This document shows positions 36,278-46,049 of a stretch of DNA of 64,000 nt, in pieces. The stretch is from Bidens hawaiensis. Taxonomy: Eukaryota > Streptophyta > Magnoliopsida > Asterales > Asteraceae. Below the pieces are notes generated by a model that was given only the letters and a program-made list of their open reading frames with translations, did not search any database and had not been told where the DNA came from. The stretch lies in assembly GCA_021521415.1 (NCBI GenBank), contig JAIQDT010000295.1:682001-746000 (forward strand), in the 5' to 3' direction. How positions within the stretch are numbered: position 1 is the first letter of the stretch; each line of letters opens with the position of its first letter. Made by a program: the position numbers and the translations under genes.

Positions 36278-37224
36278 ACTTTTTCGTCGCTGAAAAAGAA
36301 ATTTACACAGGATCATAATCCAGTGAAAACAACAAATTCTCTGATTATTTAACATTTCTAAAGCAATAGAAACAGCTCGACATATTGACCGCGATTGCCG
36401 GTATTGTTGCCCACTTAAACCCAGCCACTAACTAATCAAGCCCCCAATTGCATTAAGTGTTTTAAGTCCAAAAATCAAGGCTACACCAACCCCGTCTTAG
36501 ACAAAGAGAGCTAGAAGAACTAGACTCGAAGCAAACTGGTTCGAAAAATCACCATAAGCCCAGGACTCGTTGATGGTACTAATTAGATGCATAAATGGTC
36601 CTGTGGAGGTCGTACGAGCTATTCCTAAATATTATTAGATGGATAAATGGTCCTGTGGAGGTCGTACGAGCTATTCCTAAATATTATTAGACTTTGTCCT
36701 ATAAATTCTTAATTTGATATTTATTGACTAAGAACCTTCGAGCCCCAATAGTGTATCTTCAGAGTCACTATCCCCTTGGTAACACGTAAACTTTAAGTCC
36801 CATCTAGTATGTGCATCTTTGGTCTCTTTTACCAACTTTGAGAATGCTTCTTTGGCATTTTACAATACATAACATTCTCACAATCGCTTGCTTTTTGGAA
36901 CAACTTTTCGTAATACACTTTCAAAACATACATACTTTTTTTTCTTTTTCTCTTTTTCTTTTTCATTTTTTTATATCATCCTAATGTATATAACTATTTC
37001 TAAGCTCGTAAAAATATGAACATGTGGTAGTGTGTTGGTTTGAGTGCATCTAAGTCTTTCCATCTCAATGTTTTCAGATTATGGTAATCCTCCTGAAGCA
37101 TCGCAATTCGGTTTCACCATTTTTTTCAAATTATTATAAATATGAAATCTGCTAAAGAGGGCTATCAACGCTAGTTGGGCCTACCGACACATCCCAAATC
37201 AGATATGCAAACCATCTATTCTTC

Positions 37225-37266
<42 letters not shown>

Positions 37267-37991
37267 GTATTTCAAAAGTTCCGAGAGTTTGCTAAGACAA
37301 CGGTAATAATATCATTTCCCGCTTAATGTAGAAGAAAAACAATTTTCAATGCACATTTTTCTTTAAAACTTTTTAAACAGCCTTTATTTATTTATTTTTT
37401 TTAATTCAATCGCACCAGTCACTTTCAGTTTTTGGGTTAATGGTTATCCCGTATGTCTACAATTAGATAACAGGACCAAACAAATACAAGTTCATATATG
37501 CCCTCAAACTTGAGTAACCAACATAATTTTCAGCGAAAGAGTGTAAAATGTTATTATTAATTTTTTTTCTACAACTAGGTAAAATAAATCTCATCCCCAC
37601 ACTTAGAATGAAATCGTCCTCGACAAGAACAAGGAAAAGAAATAAAATAAAATAAATAAAATAAAAATAAAACTTAAAATATTCAAAAGTAAAACAGAGA
37701 ACAGGTTACTCCCCTGGTTTATATGCAGAATCTTCAGCAGTTGTGTATCAATCGAGCGACCGTATAGAATTTCATTCGCGGCCGCAACCTCGGGAGAACC
37801 AGTTCCAAAACACCATCAGATATATCATGCGCATAATAATACCTGCAATAACTCAAACTCGCTCGCATGTAGCGGCGTACAAAACAGAAAACATAAGAAA
37901 TAAACAAATTTTTGTGTTAACTTTTATTTTTTTTTTATAAATAACAAAAATAAAATAAATAAATAGATAATAAAGAAAATCAAAATACACA
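36278..37991 (-). other. 3' untranslated region of G1 (inverted)
   Basis: 1.7 kb between the integrase stop and the polypurine tract with no gene. It contains a 52 bp direct duplication (units starting about 36,583 and 36,635), a (TTA)n run at 37,226-37,266, and A/T-rich runs near 36,940-36,970, 37,380-37,400 and 37,920-37,980. Long 3' regions are normal for Athila-type elements. Confidence 0.6.
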
Positions 37992-38776
37992 CTATACAAC
38001 TCGGGATGTCTCCAGAGTGATGCATCCAACACGTCTACGCCTCGGTGAGTGAGTCAAGGTAGAACACCTCGACTGTTGATCAGCTACCGGCTCGCCTATG
38101 TAGTGCTTCAACCTGTGACCGTTCACCTTAAACTTACCTCTTTCGTCTTCAATCTCAATTGTGCCATAAGGGAATACCTCAGTAATGGTGAACGGGCCTG
38201 ACCATCGGGAATTCAGCTTTCCCGGAAATAATCGTAGTCGTTAATTATATAGCAAAACCCGATCCCCGCACTTGAACTGTTTATCACCTCTCAACTTCCT
38301 ATCATGCATCTCTTTTGTCTTCAGCTTATAATTGTACGAGTGTGCATAGGCATGATCGCGAAGTTCCTCTAACTCATGTATCTGATGGAAACGGTAAACT
38401 ACAGCAGTCGAAATATCAAGGTTAACTGTTTGAAGCGCCCAAGAAGCACGGTGCTCCAACTCAACAGTCGGATGACAGGCTTTCCCAAAAATCATCCAAA
38501 ACGGTGTGGAACCGGTCGGAGTTTTGTACGCTATACGGAAAGCTCACAAAGCATCATCTAATTTGTCGGACCAATCCTTTCGGTTTAGCCCAACCTTCTT
38601 CTTAAGAATGCGTTTGATGCCCCGGTTACTCACCTCTACCTGACCACTAGTCGGTTGATGGTAGGCAGTCACAAGCCGATGGGTGACCCCATACCGTTGC
38701 AAAGCCTTCTCCATCTGCGCGTTACAGAAGTGAGCACCTCGATCGATGATCATGGCTTTCGGTACACCAAAACGAG
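37992..38776 (-). pseudogene. Second half of G1 integrase, inverted
   Basis: Minus-strand frame starting at the CACTA end: [17 protein letters not shown] (second catalytic Asp) near 38,750, [17 protein letters not shown], then [12 protein letters not shown] (catalytic Glu) near 38,630, a TGA near 38,541, TPFWMIFGKACHPTVELEH, and a C-terminal domain SRWSGPFTITEVFPYG, FKVNGHRLKHYIGE. It continues the frame that stops at 31,836, showing that the two halves were once contiguous. Stops at about 38,238 and 38,541 disable it. Confidence 0.92.
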
Positions 38777-40960
38777 CACTACGTGAATATTGGCTTTTAG
38801 CACACCTCGGTCTAAATGCGTGGCTAAAGGTCGCTTTCGCCACACATTTGTTATTCGTGTGACTAAAAACACACCTGTTAGAACATTTAGCCACATAAAT
38901 TAGATTTTTGTGGCAAAAAATCACACCTGCTGGAACATTTAGCCAAACTTTTTCAATTCGTGTGACAAAAAACACACCTGTAAGAACCTTTAGCCACATA
39001 AATTAGATTTTTGTGGCAAAAAATCACACCTGCTAGAACATTTAGCCACACTTTTTCAATTCGTGTGACAAAAAACACACCTGTTAGAACCTTTAGCCAC
39101 ATAAATTAGATTTTTGTGGCAAAAAATCACACCTGCTGGAACATTTAGCCACACTTTTTCAATCCGTGTGACAAAAAACACAGTTGTTAGAAACCGTTAG
39201 CCACAATTACATAAAAAAATGTGACTTTTACTTGCCACACTTAGCAAACTATGGCTAAATATGATCTACGCTCATAGTAGTTTGATAACGATGTGGTTAA
39301 AAACTAATACATATGGCCACACTTACGGGTATATGTGACCACAGAGTATTGTTTGTTAGCCACTTATAAGTTTTATATGTGGCTAAAAGTTAACGGTGAC
39401 AGCAAACAAAACGTGTGACCGTTAGTAGTTAATGGCCACACTTTAATTGTTTCATATGTGGCTAAAAGCTTATACATGTGGTCATACTTAAGTGGTTTAT
39501 GTGACCATAAAACATTGTTTTATAGCCACTTATAAATTTTTATGTATGACTAAAAGCTAACAGTTACATTAAAACAAAAGTGTGACTGTTGATAATTAAT
39601 TGACACATTCTAGTTCTTTTGTGTGACCAACCAGACATCCACCCTTCAGTAACCAATCGGAACCCTAATCCATCACCTGCTGCTAATACTTTCATCACTC
39701 ATTAACATCGATTGAAGCTCATCTTGGTTAGGTAGGTGATTTATACTTTAATTTCGAGAAATTTGGGTGTTTGAGGGTTTGAATGTAAGCAATTAGGTCT
39801 TGGATTCAATCGATTAGTATTCGTTCTAATTTAAACAATCTTGATACAAGTTGCAAGTGACATTTTTGAATCTTTACTTTTTATCATTGTTGGATTTATA
39901 TTTTCTAACGGGGGTTTTTAACATGATTAATTAGAACCCTAGTGATGTCATAAACATGTTAGGGTTTGAGTTTTGTTGAGAACAGTTGGCTGACAGATTC
40001 GTTCTCATTTATTGATTGGTCTGTAACTCGCTGTTAAATGATGATTATTGATCGATTTTTGATATTAGGATATAATATTCTGAGTCTAGTATCCAGAAAG
40101 GTAAATTTTGGATGAGTATTGAATACCTTTTATGATTTTACAAAAACATATGTCAAAGCTGATTCGGGGAGTTATATTCTGGTCCATTTTTTGGACACCA
40201 TAATTCCCTAATGACAAACCCAAACGGGTTGGTTCCACTTCTGTAACTTAGTATTATGAGTTTAAAAGATAACCCAATTGGTCTTACACAATTTGGTTTA
40301 ATGAGTTGATAGAACCATTAAACTAGTTTTTGTTGCGCAATCTACTGAAATGTTAGTACCTATCTGTAATGGTTGAATTATTGTGAGTTTTCTATGCTTG
40401 AGAAAAATATAATAAAAATTGTTTGAGAAACCTGATTCATATATCATATTGTGATAAATTTTGTAGAATTTATCCTTAATCTTTTCTTTGTGAATAAAAT
40501 CAGTTTGTACATGCCAGAATCTATCTCGTGAACTGAATGATCATAAGTTAAGTTGTATGATGAATATTTGGTTTCTTTGCCATGGTATGATGTGTGGATA
40601 CATGTTAGGACTTTCGGTACTGTTGACATTACTTATTATCACCAACGATTCGTCGGGTCAAGTTTGTGTTTGTGTGTGAGTTCATACGTGGGTCTTAGAG
40701 TCATGTGTTGTTGAACATACTCTCATAACTTAAAACACTTGTACTAGGTAACAGTTAACGAGTCAAATGCATTCTTTGGTTTTGAGAAAACTCTGTTACA
40801 CGTGACACCAGGTTTTGGATTGAAAACACGGACATACTTGCATACTAGTTTTGAAAACACTAAACATTTGCCTATACTTGTTTTCTGGATTAAAAACACA
40901 AAATGTTTGGAAGTATTGGTTATGTAACCTGCTAAAACGGGCAAAAACGAGCTAAACTAT
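38777..40960 (-). mobile_element. CACTA transposon, right-end segment, inverted (non-coding)
   Basis: On the plus strand it starts CACTACGTGAATATTG after GAG (38,774-38,776), the complement of the CTC duplication at 31,834. The subterminal 0.85 kb is again full of TAGCCACA/TGTGGCTA motifs. The stretch 39,960-40,690 is the counterpart of 32,990-33,660. No transposase is seen. The inner boundary is approximate. Confidence 0.78.
38871..39190. repeat. 102 bp tandem repeat in CACTA subterminal region
   Basis: Three near-identical units plus a partial one. Each contains ACACCTGTTAGAAC, TTTAGCCACATAAATTAG, TTTTTGTGGC and CACCTGCTGGAAC motifs. Confidence 0.85.
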
Positions 40961-40964
40961 TGAT

Positions 40965-41480
40965 TTTTTATTGCTGAATTGCTGCAAAATTGTTCAAAAC
41001 GTGCTAAAACGAGCTGTTAAGTGTTGAAACGGACTGAAAAATCGATGAAATGAGCTGTTTAACATGATGTTTGCTGTAAAAACGAGCTGTTACGTGCTGA
41101 AATGAACTGAAAACTTGCTGAAACGAGCTGTTTAACATGCTATTTGCTGTTAACATGAACTGTTAAGTGCTGAAACGGACTGAAATCGCTGAAACGAGCT
41201 GTTTAGCATGTTGTTTGCTGTAAAAACGAGCTGCTAAGTGCTGAAATGAGCTGTAAAGTGCTGAAACAGACTGAAAAATCGCTGAAACGAGCTGTTTAAC
41301 ATGATGTTTGCTGTAAAAAAAAGCTGTTATGTGCTGAAACGAACTAAAAACTTGGTGAAACGAGTTGTTTAACATGCTGTTTGATGTTAAAACGAGCTGT
41401 TAATTGCTGAAACGTGCTGTTTAGCATGTTATTTGCGGTAAAATGAGTTGTTAAGTGCTGAAACAAACTGAACTGGAACA
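40965..41480. repeat. Tandem array of about 73 bp units
   Basis: Six or more diverged units built from ACGAGCTGTTAAGTGCTG, AAACGGACTGAAAA and GAGCTGTTTAACATG, TGTTTGCTGT. It lies between the CACTA right segment and the forward 3' LTR remnant, at the other inversion breakpoint. 41,481-41,564 holds nothing I recognise. Confidence 0.8.
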
Positions 41481-41564
41481 TGAATTTTAATGATAAAACT
41501 AAAACATTTCCTCCGTTGTCCTTGTTAAAAAAAAAAGACTTGAGACCCGTTTTGACCCGTTCCG

Positions 41565-42141
41565 ACCTTTGTTACCCTTTATCTCTATAATTGCTGGTAC
41601 CAATTTTTAGCGGGTTTTGTGTCATTGAGTCCGAGAGGAGATGCGTCATTAGGGTACCTTAATAATCTTTTTCCCGGTGCATTTATCCAATCTTAGATTT
41701 TTTAGGGTTAGTTGGTGAGACCGAGAGGTTATCTAGCGTACTTTAATGAGCCTTAGTTGATTATTTTAAGATCCCGATGTCGTGTGACTAGTTAATTCCG
41801 TTAGCCGTTGAACTGTTAATAGGATTCTTGCCTAGGTAGTCGTTTCTCCATATTTGTTAAAACCTCGTTAGTTTCGTTGAGTTAAGTTAAGTTAGTTTAA
41901 ATTAATTAAAATAAATTAAAAAAATAATAAAATCAATTAGAAATATTTCAGGGTAGGACTTGGATTTGGGTTCATAATCAGCGACGTTCTCACGTGTCTT
42001 CGAGTTCGATATCCGGACTTTCCTTTTCTTTGATATACACGACCGGTACACTTTCCGTTTGTGTGAACTAGGATCGGTTGTTTGGTTTTCAAAGCTTAGT
42101 TGCGATTCGTGTTTTATTTTTATATATATTTTCGCACATCA
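41565..42141 (+). mobile_element. 3' portion of the 3' LTR of G1
   Basis: Matches 23,185-23,759 closely and ends CGCACATCA before the ATGTT duplication. The 5' portion of this same LTR is inverted at 35,774-36,259. Confidence 0.92.
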
Positions 42142-42473
42142 ATGTTATCGGGTAAAGCCATAGTAAGAGTTGAATATGCTTTAGTCTCGATCTCTAAAGC
42201 CTTCTTTTCCTCTTGTGTGTATTGAGTAAAAGGTTTAGGAGTAAAACCCATAGTTTCATCACCAAGCATTGGTACAATATAGACATCATCCAGACATCAA
42301 GAGCAGTCGAGATGCACAGAACCAAGATGTGCTCGAAAACGTGGTTCCCACTTTGCAAAATCACTGAATATTAACAGTCGTGGGCATTTTGAATAGGATC
42401 CAATTTCCGCATCAAGGTGTAACATTTGTTGCATATGTACATTCTGAGATTCCAATGCATAAAAACCAGCCAT
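42142..42473 (-). pseudogene. Copia gag N-terminus, element D
   Basis: Starts at the ATG 42,471-42,473 with MAGFYALESQNVHMQ, then SKCPRLLIFSDFAKWEPRF, a TGA where element C has TAT (near 42,295), and ALEIETKAYSTLTMALP. It runs into the ATGTT duplication at 42,142 and continues in frame at 22,105 on the far side of G1. The start is supported by element C, which begins MAG at the same place. Confidence 0.9.
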
Positions 42474-43436
42474 TGTAATTAAAAATTTCAAATTTTAACA
42501 AAAATCTAAACTTGAGGGTTAAAAGTGAAACTTCAGTAATGGACTAGAAACAGTTAACTTAACGAACTGAGTGAAGTATGGATGACGAAATAGGAATAGT
42601 AACTTAACAAACCAAGTGAGGTCTGAATGACGAATCGGGAACAGTATTTTGACGAATCACTAACTAATCAATATAACGAATCAATGACGAATCAATGACG
42701 AATTATAATGACGAATTAAAGACGAATCAGTAACGAAACAATGATGAATCACTGAACAAATCAATAGAAGAATTGATAACAAATCAGTGATGAAAGTGTA
42801 ACGAATCTAAACACGAAGTGGCTACATTAATCACGAATCAGCTACAATAAATAACGAACTAGGTTGTTATTCTGTTGTAACAAACTCTCCACGTGGCAAG
42901 AATCAGTTAAGGTCTAATAGCGAATTAAGACACGTGGTTAACGAATTGAGCATAAAGAATAAGGTCATATTCAAATCTTCAAACCTTCAAGCAGATTTCC
43001 AGAAATCTGGAAATTTTCCAGATTCAAGACTAATCAAAACCCAGACAATAATTATGTAATACAACCTCAATTTGGCACCGATTTGGCCAAATAAAATCTC
43101 AAAATACTCGTAAATACCGAGCAAACACAATCACACTTATCCCGTATACCTTAATCAATTACCACATAAACAATCCCATGTTCCGCACTTTTTCAGATCC
43201 AAACCAAAACAAACACAATCACGCACAATTACCCAATCAAATTTCCACAATGCTTCCTCAATCATCACTAAACACAATCCAGTCCAAATTCAGTTCATAA
43301 TTATCAAATTCAACACAAAATTCAATCAAAATTCAATAGAACTTAAACTAACCCAAAACTTAACTAATAAGTTTCAAATACTTACCAATATAGTTTAACC
43401 AATAGCAATCTAATCACCAATAGATCTAATATTACT
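42474..43436 (-). other. Leader of element D with decayed primer site
   Basis: About 0.96 kb of untranslated leader. The primer site expected next to the LTR reads TAATATTAGATC (about 43,422-43,433, minus strand), 8 of 12 matches to TGGTATCAGAGC, with three of the four changes being G-to-A or C-to-T. The stretch 42,550-42,950 is rich in AACGAAT-type motifs, like the leader of element C. Confidence 0.65.
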
Positions 43437-44018
43437 TGTAAATAACTTAGATCTTACAAATTTAATCAACTCATAATCATTATTGATTGATTGATTATCG
43501 GATCTAGTTTGTGATATACTCTTAGTTGTGTATATAGTATATTAGTATTTGATATAATAATAACATTAATATAGTTTAACGAAAAATTTAGCGAGAGATA
43601 ACTTTTGCAGAGGTTCGGTATAATAATAACTCAAAACTTAAATTATGAAGGCATGAACACGCCTTAAATATAAGATGGAGACCAATTCATTACACATCCC
43701 GTAACGAATTGGATCCAGTTCGTTAACTTACAAAACAAATAAGGAAAGCATAACGAATCACCTGATTCATTATACCCCCATTCGTCAACATTCCATGACG
43801 AATGGGAACATACATAACGAATTACAATCCATTCGTTAAACATCCTTAACGAATGGACCTTACATATAACGAACTGGCTAATTCGTTAAACATCCTTAAC
43901 GAATTAGCCATTACATAACGAACTAAATAGTTTTCCATAAATACCTTAACATTATAATAATAATAAAATACAACCGATAAGTTACAAAGACTCGAGACGA
44001 CAAAACCATGCACTAACA
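43437..44018 (-). mobile_element. 5' LTR of copia element D
   Basis: 582 bp; on the minus strand it starts TGTTAGTGCATGG and ends GTTATTTACA. The start matches element C's LTR (TGTTAGTGCACGG), placing both in one lineage. A TATA-like TATATTTAAGG (minus strand, about 43,662-43,672) follows the hairpin cluster at 43,682-43,910. Confidence 0.92.
43682..43910. promoter_or_regulatory. Cluster of hairpins with ACATCC/GGATGT loops in LTR of D
   Basis: Inverted repeats at 43,682-43,712 (12 bp arms, 11 paired, loop ACATCCC), 43,777-43,806 (11 bp perfect, loop ACATTCCA), 43,828-43,857 (12 bp perfect, loop ACATCC) and 43,875-43,910 (15 bp perfect, loop ACATCC). A fifth, shorter pair is at 43,751-43,772. 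All stems share the core TTCGT(T/C)A but differ around it. They lie upstream of the TATA-like site in the element's sense. Confidence 0.85.
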
Positions 44019-44149
44019 AGATTTAGGAAATAAAAAGTAAATAAATATAAAAAAAGAATATAGTACTAAAAGGATTCAATTTTTTAGGATTTAACTTCAC
44101 TTTAAAAAAAAGGGTTGTAAGATTTCGATAATCCCAACTTTCACATTGT

Positions 44150-45564
44150 CGGGATTAATCCTCCAAACTCAAACAAGGTGCATCAACTTTATAGAGAAGG
44201 TGAAAACTCCTCCTAGGGGTATATATATTATTTTCAAGCCTTCTATGATATTTTTTGAAGATGTATATATTACGTCTAAGTTTGAGGTCAACATAAATGT
44301 TGATATAAGTGGTGCTGCTACGACCAAGGATGGGTATTTTGGTAACTTTGTATTTATAAGTTAGCATGAGGAGAATAGAAGTCATGTCGTGCAAACATAA
44401 GTCCATGAGATTAAAAAGTGTCAACAAAGTGGCTCTCAATGCATATAAGCTTTATATTCAAGTTTGTAAAAAACAAGTATAATACAATTCCAGATAGAAC
44501 CTATTCAGTTAATTAATGGGTTAAGACTAAGTGTTAAATAAGATTCCTATCTACTATGGATATGGGAATTGAAGCAAAGAAAGTTGTGCATATAACTCCC
44601 TTGATCCCAAAGATATTAAATGAAGGAACATTTTATGTGATTTTGATGGTATAATATCGCTTTATGAACTCAGAACCACTGGAGCTGCCATAGTTATATG
44701 GAGTTCAGACATCGGTAAATTTGTTGCGCCAGAAGTCTTCAGATTCCTCTTCGTTGTACTTGAACCAAGTTCGGAAAACTATTAAAGAAGTACATAACCA
44801 ACACTAAGAGTGCGAGTATTAGCATTAAGTATGATGAAACTATATTTAGTGTTAAACCAGCTCCATGGATCCTAAAACTAGATATTTTAGCTACGAAAGT
44901 AGATATCTTGGATACGTGGGTGCCAAAGAGGAAAAGTTCACAAACTAGAGTTGATTACATGTTAAGTAATTACACGCTCGAATCAGGTACATCAATTTCT
45001 AGTCCACGTGTGGTAATCATAGCTACGTTATTGAAATCAACCCATCATGACTGAAGTATGGCTGCAATTAGGTCTACAATGATGATAAATGTCGATATTC
45101 TCAACAACAACAATGGTTTAGTCCTGGATATCAATAGCAATAAACAAGGTACCCTCTAAATTAAAATGCTGAGCAAGTTAACCCAAACAGAACCATGGAT
45201 CCTGGCCTGGTTTACTACATTCAACCACATGATTACATAAACTATCTTTTTTCAATGAACTACCCCAAACAGGAAATTCAAAACTTTTCGAAGAAATCCA
45301 CGATTGTGCAAATGCGACATTGGATCTTTACTACCCCTCATTTATTCTTTATTTAAACAATTAGAAAGCCATGCGTTACACATTTCAAAGAGTATTGATG
45401 AATGTGGGGATGTCAAGTTGTTATCAAGCGAAAGTGAAAACTCCTCCTAGGGGTATGAATGTTGTTGTCAAGCCTTCTATGATATTTTTTTAACATAGAT
45501 ATACTACGGTCAAGTTTGAGGTCATCGTTAAGGTTGATATAAGTGGTGGTTCTATGACCACTTA
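44150..45564 (+). pseudogene. Subtilisin-like protease (subtilase) relic, with partial second copy
   Basis: Decayed subtilase remnants on the plus strand. 44,170-44,365 resembles the C-terminal Fn3-like domain (VKTPPRGIYIIFKPSM, SKFEVNINVDISGA). A longer piece follows at about 44,580-45,564: PA-domain-like TTGAAIVIWSS, KPAPWILKLDI, YTLESGTSISSPR at the catalytic-Ser position (family GTSMxxPH), SMAAIRSTMM, DPGLVYYIQPHDYINYL, LDLYYPSF, and another Fn3-like end (AKVKTPPRGMNVVVKPSM). Plant subtilases are secreted serine proteases, often in tandem clusters and intronless, which fits a fragment of one copy followed by another. The Asp and His catalytic regions are missing and stops abound. Confidence 0.75.
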
Positions 45565-46040
45565 AACTTTGAGTCAATAAAGCTAATGGCTAGGAGGGAT
45601 ATGGTCAAAGGGATACATGTCGTTACCCCTGAAAACATGGTATGTGCATCTTGGTTGGTCAGGAAGAAAACGAGGCAATTCTTTCGTAATTCATCGGTGT
45701 TTAGAGAAACTCGTACCCTAGAATGTGTGCACGGTAATTTGTGTTGACCGATTACTCTGGCAACAATTGTGGGTAACAAGTATGTTTTGTTTTAACAAAT
45801 GATTAATCATAATTATTTGGGTGTAATTGTTGAAGTCTAAAAATGAGGCGTTTGAAACTTTCAAGAAGTTTAAAGAATTGGTTGAAAGTGGCGATGGGAA
45901 AAATATCAAGACATTGATCGAGGTGGTGAGTTTACCTCACATGATTTTAGACATTGAAGGCATTCAAAGACATCTAACGGTACTATACACACCTCAACAA
46001 GATGGGGTGGTTGTAACACGTAACCTAATCTATTGGATAT
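45565..46040 (+). pseudogene. Copia pre-integrase/integrase relic
   Basis: A worn copia fragment unrelated to C and D: NFESIKLMARRDMVKGI, then RTLECVHGNLC, NEAFETFKKFKELVES, and HLTVLYTPQQDGVVVTRN, which corresponds to the PYTPQQNGVVERRN block of integrase with the catalytic Glu lost. The Asp-containing DRGGEF block is replaced by IEVVSL. It directly follows the subtilase relic and precedes gypsy fragment G2. Confidence 0.8.
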
Positions 46041-46049
46041 GACACGAAG

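Larger units (their letters stand above)
22111..42141 (+). mobile_element. Ty3/gypsy element G1 (Athila-type), with internal inversion
   Basis: Bounded by TGATGT...ACATCA and a perfect 5 bp duplication ATGTT (22,106-22,110 and 42,142-42,146), inserted in the gag of copia element D. Contents: 5' LTR, tRNA-Asp-type primer site, leader split by a family-S LTR, gag, protease, RT, RNase H and the first half of integrase, all forward; a CACTA end; then, reversed, the 3' LTR start, polypurine tract, 3' untranslated region and second half of integrase; the other CACTA end; and the forward 3' part of the 3' LTR. The lineage call rests on the primer site and on the ITDPGSF/LPKRMADPGSF-type protease region and FKVNGHRLKHY integrase tail. 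Confidence 0.9.
9672..44018 (-). mobile_element. Copia element D, full length but split by nested insertions
   Basis: A reverse-strand Ty1/copia element with TG...CA LTRs at 9,672-10,244 and 43,437-44,018 and a perfect 5 bp target duplication AGATT (9,667-9,671 and 44,019-44,023). Order on the minus strand: 5' LTR, leader, gag (split by gypsy element G1), gag stop, protease, integrase, RT, RNase H, 3 kb spacer, extra ORF, polypurine tract, 3' LTR. Without the 20 kb G1 insert it is about 14.3 kb, large for copia and in line with SIRE/Maximus-type elements. All ORFs carry stops and frameshifts. The 75 bp at 9,597-9,671 and the DNA from 44,024 are its original flanks. Confidence 0.9.

Noticed and set aside
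36940..36970. T-rich run considered as a terminator or polyadenylation region of a gene
   Set aside because: It lies in the 3' untranslated part of G1 and no host transcript ends there as far as the sequence shows.
38871..39190. Regularly spaced repeats considered as a CRISPR array
   Set aside because: Repeats of 102 bp without unique spacers in plant CACTA termini; CRISPR does not occur in plant nuclear DNA.
31837..40960. Idea that 31,837-40,960 is a single foldback transposon with long inverted repeats
   Set aside because: The reversed G1 integrase and LTR between the two ends, and the CTC frame continuity, are better explained by insertion followed by inversion.
40965..41480. Short repeated units considered as a repeat-protein gene
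   Set aside because: Units vary in length by non-multiples of three and each frame contains stops.
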